37,327 bases of DNA from a bacterium (lineage in GTDB: Bacteria; Pseudomonadota; Alphaproteobacteria; Rickettsiales; RI-342), in contig WGMV01000008.1 of NCBI GenBank assembly GCA_016124905.1, forward strand, positions 174,521-211,847, given 5' to 3'. A program made the translations under genes and the position numbers. The notes beneath the pieces were generated by a model that was not told the origin of the DNA, did no database searches, and was given only the letters and a program-made list of their open reading frames with translations. Position 1 is the stretch's first letter. The number at the start of each line of letters is the position of its first letter. Shown one piece after another: positions 33,685 through 37,327 of the stretch.

Positions 33685-35442
33685 TTAAGCCAACGCATCC
33701 ACGTCCTTGCCCATTACGCTGCGATCCCCCGCCACGATGGAGCCAATCAACCCCGCCACCTGCGGCAGCGTCTTGGCCATGTAGAATTCCGCCGTGGCGA
33801 TCTTCTGCGCATGGATGGGGTCTTCATCCCCGCCGATCATGGCATTGACCGAGGCCACCGCCATGCGTGCCCACAGATACCCCACATAGGTCAACCCCAT
33901 CATGCGGTTATATTCCGTCGCGCCACATGCCGCCGCGTTCGGGTTACCAAGTCCATTTTGTGCCAGCCAAAGAGTTGCTTGCTGCGTATAGCTCACATGC
34001 TTGCTTAATTGCTTGATGAGCCTGCCCAGCTTCGGATGCGCCAGATTCTCTTCAATGAAATGCGTCATCGGGTGGAACACGCGCCTCAGGTAGCGCCCGT
34101 TCTCCGCGCTGAGTTTACGCCCGACCAGGTCAAGCGCCTGCACGCCGTTGGTGCCTTCATAAATCTGCGTGATGCGAACATCGCGCGCCATCTGTTCCAT
34201 GCCATATTCGGCAATGTAACCATAACCGCCGAACACCTGCATGCCCACATTCGCCAGCTCATGCCCCATATCGGTGAACAGCGCCTTGATCACGGGCGTC
34301 ATCAGCTGAATCCACTCATCGGCGGCCTGCCTCACTTCCGGCAGCGGATGGCGGTGGGAGATATCCAGATGCAATGCCGATTCCAGGCAGAGCGCCCGCA
34401 TGCCTTCCGTCATGCTCTTCATGGTCAGCAGCATCCGCCGCACATCGGGGTGCTCAATGATGGTCGCCTGATGCGAATCCTTGCCCAATGTGGCGCCCTG
34501 CACGCGCTCCCTGGCGTAGGTCAGTGCATTTTGCGTGGCCAGTTCAGCAACGCCGAGGCCTTGAACGCCCACATAAAGCCGCGCTGCATTCATCATGGTG
34601 AACATCTGCCGCACACCTTTGTGCGGCGTGCCGATGAGGTAGCCGACGGCATTTTCATACTCCATCACGCAGGTGGGGGAGGCATGCAGGCCCATCTTAT
34701 GCTCCAGCCCGCGGCAATGGACGGCATTGCGCGTTCCATCCGGCAGGATCTTCGGCACCAGGAACAGGCTGATGCCCTTGATGCCTTCCGGCGCGCCCGG
34801 CAGCCGCGCCAGCACCAGATGAATAATATTGTCGGTCAGGTCCTGCTCGCCCGACGAAATAAAGATTTTCGTTCCACTTATCTTATACTGGTCGCCGTCC
34901 GGTTCCGCCTTGGTGCGGATCAACCCGAGGTCCGTCCCCGCCTGCGGCTCGGTCAGGCACATCACGCCCGACCAGGTGCCATCCACCATCTTGGGCAGGT
35001 AGGCCTGCTTCAATTCATCGCTCCCATGCGCGATCAGCGCGTTATAGGCCGCGTGCGTCAAGCCCGGGGTGAGGCCGAAGGCGAGGTTGGCCGAGCAGAT
35101 CATTTCCACCACCGCCATATTGAGTGTTTCCGGCAACCCCTGGCCGCCGTAATCAGGATCGCAGGCCAATGAAGGCCACCCGCCCACAATATAAGCCTTG
35201 TAGGCTTCCTTGAAGCCCTTGGGAGTAATAACGGCCCCATCCACCAGCTTCAGCCCCTCGCGGTCGGCGCTCTGGTGCAGGGGGTAAAGCACCTGCTCGC
35301 ACAGTTTTGCGGCCTCGTCCAGCACTGGCCCTGCCAGTTCCTTCACGCTTTCCAGCCCCGGTACCTCGTTCCAGCAGTCCAGCCCCAGCACATGCGTATA
35401 TAAATAATGGAAATCGGCCAGCGGGGCGTGGTAATGCGGCAT
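33685..35442 (-). CDS. Acyl-CoA dehydrogenase, long DmdC-like subgroup
   Basis: FAD enzyme that introduces a 2,3 double bond into an acyl-CoA. 585 residues, longer than the usual 380-400. It has the extra N-terminal extension and the C-terminal domain of the subgroup that includes 3-methylmercaptopropionyl-CoA dehydrogenase (DmdC). The flavin-contact segments MCLTEPQAGTDLG and SGTKIFISSGEQD are clear. The catalytic glutamate is in QIYEGTNGVQALDLVGRKL at about residue 430. Whether the substrate is methylmercaptopropionyl-CoA or a fatty acyl-CoA cannot be told. AAGGAG is 6 nt before the ATG. No electron-transfer flavoprotein or other beta-oxidation genes are adjacent. Confidence 0.93.
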   Translation of the reverse strand: MPHYHAPLADFHYLYTHVLGLDCWNEVPGLESVKELAGPVLDEAAKLCEQVLYPLHQSADREGLKLVDGAVITPKGFKEAYKAYIVGGWPSLACDPDYGGQGLPETLNMAVVEMICSANLAFGLTPGLTHAAYNALIAHGSDELKQAYLPKMVDGTWSGVMCLTEPQAGTDLGLIRTKAEPDGDQYKISGTKIFISSGEQDLTDNIIHLVLARLPGAPEGIKGISLFLVPKILPDGTRNAVHCRGLEHKMGLHASPTCVMEYENAVGYLIGTPHKGVRQMFTMMNAARLYVGVQGLGVAELATQNALTYARERVQGATLGKDSHQATIIEHPDVRRMLLTMKSMTEGMRALCLESALHLDISHRHPLPEVRQAADEWIQLMTPVIKALFTDMGHELANVGMQVFGGYGYIAEYGMEQMARDVRITQIYEGTNGVQALDLVGRKLSAENGRYLRRVFHPMTHFIEENLAHPKLGRLIKQLSKHVSYTQQATLWLAQNGLGNPNAAACGATEYNRMMGLTYVGYLWARMAVASVNAMIGGDEDPIHAQKIATAEFYMAKTLPQVAGLIGSIVAGDRSVMGKDVDALA

Positions 35443-35535
35443 GAAAATCTCCTTATAATAAGCCCCATACTAGCCGCTTCGCGCCAAGGAACGGTTAATA
35501 CAGGTCAAGAACCCCGTAAAAATTACTAATTCCGC

Positions 35536-35563
35536 TTGCACTTCATTTGAAAATGCGTATGTT
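35536..35563 (+). promoter_or_regulatory. Candidate promoter of rpsF-rpsR-rplI
   Basis: TTGCAC (35536-35541) and TATGTT (35558-35563) with a 16-bp spacer, about 80 bp upstream of rpsF. Match to the consensus is moderate (3 of 6 and 4 of 6), but position and spacing suit a promoter whose transcript would include the structured leader. Confidence 0.4.
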
Positions 35564-35576
35564 CACATTCCCTTAA

Positions 35577-35623
35577 GCACCCGGACCCCCGGTTGGCGGC
35601 CCGTGGTGCATTGAAAATTCAAT
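35577..35623 (+). promoter_or_regulatory. Structured leader of rpsF, possible S6:S18 autoregulatory motif
   Basis: The closing stem GCACC (35577-35581) with GGTGC (35605-35609) encloses a C/G-rich internal loop containing CCG trinucleotides and an inner CCG/CGG pair. ATTGAA-AA-TTCAAT (35610-35623) forms a second small hairpin. Known rpsF leaders fold into a hairpin with a CCG in an internal loop that the S6:S18 complex binds. This is a plausible match by eye only. Confidence 0.4.
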
Positions 35624-35640
35624 CGCTTAGGATTTTGGCT

Positions 35641-36066
35641 ATGCCACTGTATGAGAGCACTTTTATTACCCGCCAGGAAATGGCGCCCAACGACGTGGAG
35701 CAGCTGGCTGACAGCATGGTCTCCATCATGTCGGAGCAGGGCGGCAAGCTGATCAAGCGGGAATACTGGGGTCTGCGCAGCATGGCTTACCGCATCAAGA
35801 AAAACCGCAAGGGTCATTACACCTACCTCGGCTACGAAGCGCCCGCCGCTGCTGTGAACGAGCTGGAGCGCCGCCTGCGTCTGAACGAAGACGTGGTGCG
35901 CTACATGACCATTCGCGTTGAGAAAGTCAGCGCTGAGCCGACCCCGATCATGAACCCCGGTTCTTCCGATACCGGCCGTCCTGGCCGTCCGGATGCACGC
36001 GGCCCCTATGCTGGCCGTCCGTCCCGTGGACCACGCCGTGAATCCACCGAAGAAGTCAGCGAATAA
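35641..36066 (+). CDS. rpsF: 30S ribosomal protein S6
   Basis: Small-subunit protein that binds 16S rRNA with S18. The family start MPLYESTFITRQE at 35641 is chosen over an in-frame start 48 bp upstream, which would lie in the leader. Residues 1-100 form the ferredoxin-like S6 fold (YWGLRSMAYRIKKNRKGHYTYLGYEA, YMTIRVEKV). The tail from about 105 is Gly/Arg/Pro-rich with GRPGRP and GRPSRGPRR, longer than in E. coli and typical of alphaproteobacteria. AGGA is upstream of the ATG. First gene of the rpsF-rpsR-rplI operon; rpsR follows after 11 bp. Confidence 0.97.
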   Translation: MPLYESTFITRQEMAPNDVEQLADSMVSIMSEQGGKLIKREYWGLRSMAYRIKKNRKGHYTYLGYEAPAAAVNELERRLRLNEDVVRYMTIRVEKVSAEPTPIMNPGSSDTGRPGRPDARGPYAGRPSRGPRRESTEEVSE

Positions 36067-36077
36067 GGAGATAACCC

Positions 36078-36338
36078 ATGGCTGAAGATCGCAAATCAAA
36101 CGCTGGTGGCACCGCTCGTCGCGTCTTTTTCCGCCGCAAGAAAACCTGCCCGCTTTCCGGCCCGAACGCTCCGGTTCTGGATTATAAGGACGTGAAGCTG
36201 CTTGGCCGTTTCATCTCCGAGCGCGGCAAAATCATGCCGAGCCGCATCACGGCTGTTTCTGCCAAAAAGCAGCGTGCACTGGCCCAGGCCATCAAGCAGG
36301 CCCGCATGCTGGCCCTGCTGCCGTTCGCTAGCAACTAA
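36078..36338 (+). CDS. rpsR: 30S ribosomal protein S18
   Basis: 86 residues. [11 protein letters not shown] at the N-terminus and [48 protein letters not shown] cover the whole fold. It pairs with S6 on the platform of the 30S subunit. The single Cys in KKTCPLS is conserved in the zinc-free form. AAGGAG lies 7 nt from the ATG. Between rpsF and rplI, as in most bacteria. Confidence 0.98.
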   Translation: MAEDRKSNAGGTARRVFFRRKKTCPLSGPNAPVLDYKDVKLLGRFISERGKIMPSRITAVSAKKQRALAQAIKQARMLALLPFASN

Positions 36339-36364
36339 GTTATTGTTTAATTAGGAATTGTGTC

Positions 36365-37012
36365 ATGGAAGTGATCCTGCTGGAACGTGTTGGCCGACTG
36401 GGCGCCCTGGGTGATAAAGTCACGGTGAAGGACGGCTACGCCCGCAACTTCCTGCTGCCCAAAGGCAAAGCCCTGCGCGCCACCAAAGACAATGTCGCCG
36501 TGTTCGAAACCCGCAAGGCTGAAATCGCCAAGCAGAACGAAGAAAAGCGCACCGAAGCCCAGAAACAGGCTTCCACCCTGGATAACACCAGCGTCATCAT
36601 CATCCGTCAGTCGGGTGAAGAGGGCCGCCTGTTCGGTTCCGTCAGCGCTCGCGACATCGCCAATGCGATTGCCGAGAAGAACAAGGCCGTCACTCACCAG
36701 ATGGTGACCATGGTCCAGGCGATTAAAGACATCGGCGTATACCCGGTTAAAGTTATGCTCCACCCGGAAGTGGCCGTTACGGTGAAAGTCGCCGTTGCCC
36801 GTACCGAGTCTGAAGGCAAGGACGCACTGGACGGCAAAGTGATTTCCGTGAAGCGCGGCACCAAGCTGGAAGAGGACGAAGCCGACCGCGTTGAGCGCAA
36901 AGCCGCTGCCGATGCCCGCCGCGCCGCCAAAGCAGCCAAAGCCGCTGCCGAAGCCGGTGAAACAGGCGAAGCCGCTCCCGCCGCCGAAGGCGACCAGGAA
37001 GAAGCCGCCTAA
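36365..37012 (+). CDS. rplI: 50S ribosomal protein L9 with long C-terminal tail
   Basis: Two-domain L9. The N-terminal 23S-binding domain begins MEVILLERVGRLGALGDKVTVKDGYARNFLLPKGKALRAT. A long helix connects it to the C-terminal domain (GRLFGSVSARDIANAI, VKVMLHPEVAVTVKVAVA). At 215 residues it exceeds the usual 150 by a tail from about 160 rich in Glu, Lys and Ala (RKAAADARRAAKAAKAAAEAGE and so on), similar in style to the L25 tail. AGGA precedes the ATG. It closes the operon before an intrinsic terminator. Confidence 0.97.
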   Translation: MEVILLERVGRLGALGDKVTVKDGYARNFLLPKGKALRATKDNVAVFETRKAEIAKQNEEKRTEAQKQASTLDNTSVIIIRQSGEEGRLFGSVSARDIANAIAEKNKAVTHQMVTMVQAIKDIGVYPVKVMLHPEVAVTVKVAVARTESEGKDALDGKVISVKRGTKLEEDEADRVERKAAADARRAAKAAKAAAEAGETGEAAPAAEGDQEEAA

Positions 37013-37033
37013 TTCCGGCTGAAACCATTGACG

Positions 37034-37065
37034 AAAAAGCCGGTGGTTTCGCCACCGGCTTTTTT
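37034..37065 (+). terminator. Intrinsic terminator after rplI
   Basis: GCCGGTGG (37039-37046) and its complement (37052-37059) with a 5-base loop, preceded by five A and followed by six T. A textbook terminator 21 bp past the rplI stop, and on the minus strand also able to act because of the A/T symmetry. Confidence 0.93.
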
Positions 37066-37080
37066 ATTGTGGAGACCCAC

Positions 37081-37272
37081 ATGAGCGACATCACCCTGCG
37101 CCCCGCCACCGCCGCCGATATCCCCGCCATCCGCCACATCGCCGAAACATGCTGGTGGGCGCATTACCCCGGTATCATCTCCGACGACCAGATCCGCTTC
37201 GCGCGGCCTCGATGTTGGTGCGGAGCGCCGTGCTTTCCACGTTGCGCTCACGCGTGGCGCGGCCGGAGTTGA
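37081..37272 (+). pseudogene. GNAT acetyltransferase, truncated at about 37200
   Basis: GGAG lies 6 nt before the ATG. Forty residues read as the start of a GNAT N-acetyltransferase: ITLRPATAADIPAIRHIAETCW, then [12 protein letters not shown]. At about 37200 the frame continues for 23 unrelated residues rich in Cys, Arg and Pro before a stop. Those bases belong on the other strand to a ribonuclease E/G gene. The acetyl-CoA-binding part is therefore missing from the window; whether the gene is really broken or the assembly is chimeric cannot be decided here. Confidence 0.75.
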
Positions 37273-37327
37273 CGTCGACTGAAACCAGCGCTTCCGTCGG
37301 GTTGATGACGAGGTAGCCGCCCGAGGG
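37202..37327 (-). pseudogene. Fragment of ribonuclease E/G catalytic domain
   Basis: Reading from the right edge leftward gives 42 codons beginning [21 protein letters not shown] and ending RTNIEAA, a near-perfect match in memory to the conserved catalytic DNase I-like region of RNase E/G (the two Asp-containing motifs around VDVNSG). Family members continue with EIARQLRLRDLAGLIVIDFIDM; here the frame instead runs into eight unrelated codons and a stop at the junction with the GNAT gene. The 5' part of the gene would lie beyond 37327. Confidence 0.8.

Noticed and set aside
35593-35640. Longer in-frame start for rpsF
   Set aside because: Covers the hairpin leader; S6 proteins begin at the MPLYE motif at 35641.
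37009-37251. 80-codon minus-strand ORF across the right-end junction
   Set aside because: It is out of frame with the RNase E/G reading and crosses the GNAT gene and the rplI terminator.

Overview
The window looks like a moderately GC-rich alphaproteobacterial chromosome; this is inferred from gene content and order, without any database comparison. Supporting signs are the rplY-pth-ychF order, ahpC with ahpD and no ahpF, a TauE/SafE exporter overlapping a TIGR02186-type membrane protein, a short single-domain RNase D, and S6, L25 and L9 proteins with long low-complexity tails. I found no tRNA, rRNA, CRISPR array, transposase or phage gene.

Layout, left to right. (1) 1-4438, minus strand: a type IV pilus / type II secretion operon (assembly ATPase, inner-membrane platform protein, and a GspL/PilM-like membrane protein cut by the window edge). 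A 557-residue protein of unknown function is divergent from it. (2) 6388-13062, minus strand: an APH-fold kinase-like protein, an MsbA-like ABC exporter, aspartate aminotransferase, YchF, Pth and L25. Divergent from L25 is leuA (13308-14885, plus). (3) 15010-17564, plus strand: three unrecognised, visibly more AT-rich genes behind an AT-rich inverted repeat. They meet RNase D tail to tail. (4) 17565-22083: RNase D, a 439-residue unknown and OxyR on the minus strand. A predicted four-half-site OxyR box lies between oxyR and a plus-strand unit of a 62-codon microprotein gene, ahpC and ahpD. (5) 22148-27349: citrate synthase, a polytopic glycosyltransferase-like membrane protein, and a tandem array of three sulfotransferase-like paralogues. 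Two of these carry a four-cysteine insert; the middle one is degenerate. (6) 27413-30857, plus strand: tsaB, a secreted unknown, TauE/SafE exporter, TIGR02186-type protein and universal stress protein, mostly overlapping or closely spaced. (7) 30850-35442, minus strand: a 364-residue unknown, an Amt ammonium channel, a 312-bp intergenic region full of palindromic repeats, and a DmdC-like acyl-CoA dehydrogenase. (8) 35641-37012, plus strand: rpsF-rpsR-rplI with a structured leader and a clean terminator. A GNAT gene then starts but breaks at about 37200 into a minus-strand fragment of ribonuclease E/G, so that junction is either an assembly chimera or a rearrangement.

How the genes work together. 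OxyR, the box, AhpC and AhpD form a peroxide-defence module, with the microprotein as a likely unrecognised member. The pilus ATPase carries an MshEN-type domain, which suggests c-di-GMP control. The membrane glycosyltransferase-like protein and the sulfotransferase array could together modify a surface glycan. The least explained parts are the 15.0-17.6 kb cluster, the sulfotransferase array and the 62-codon gene.
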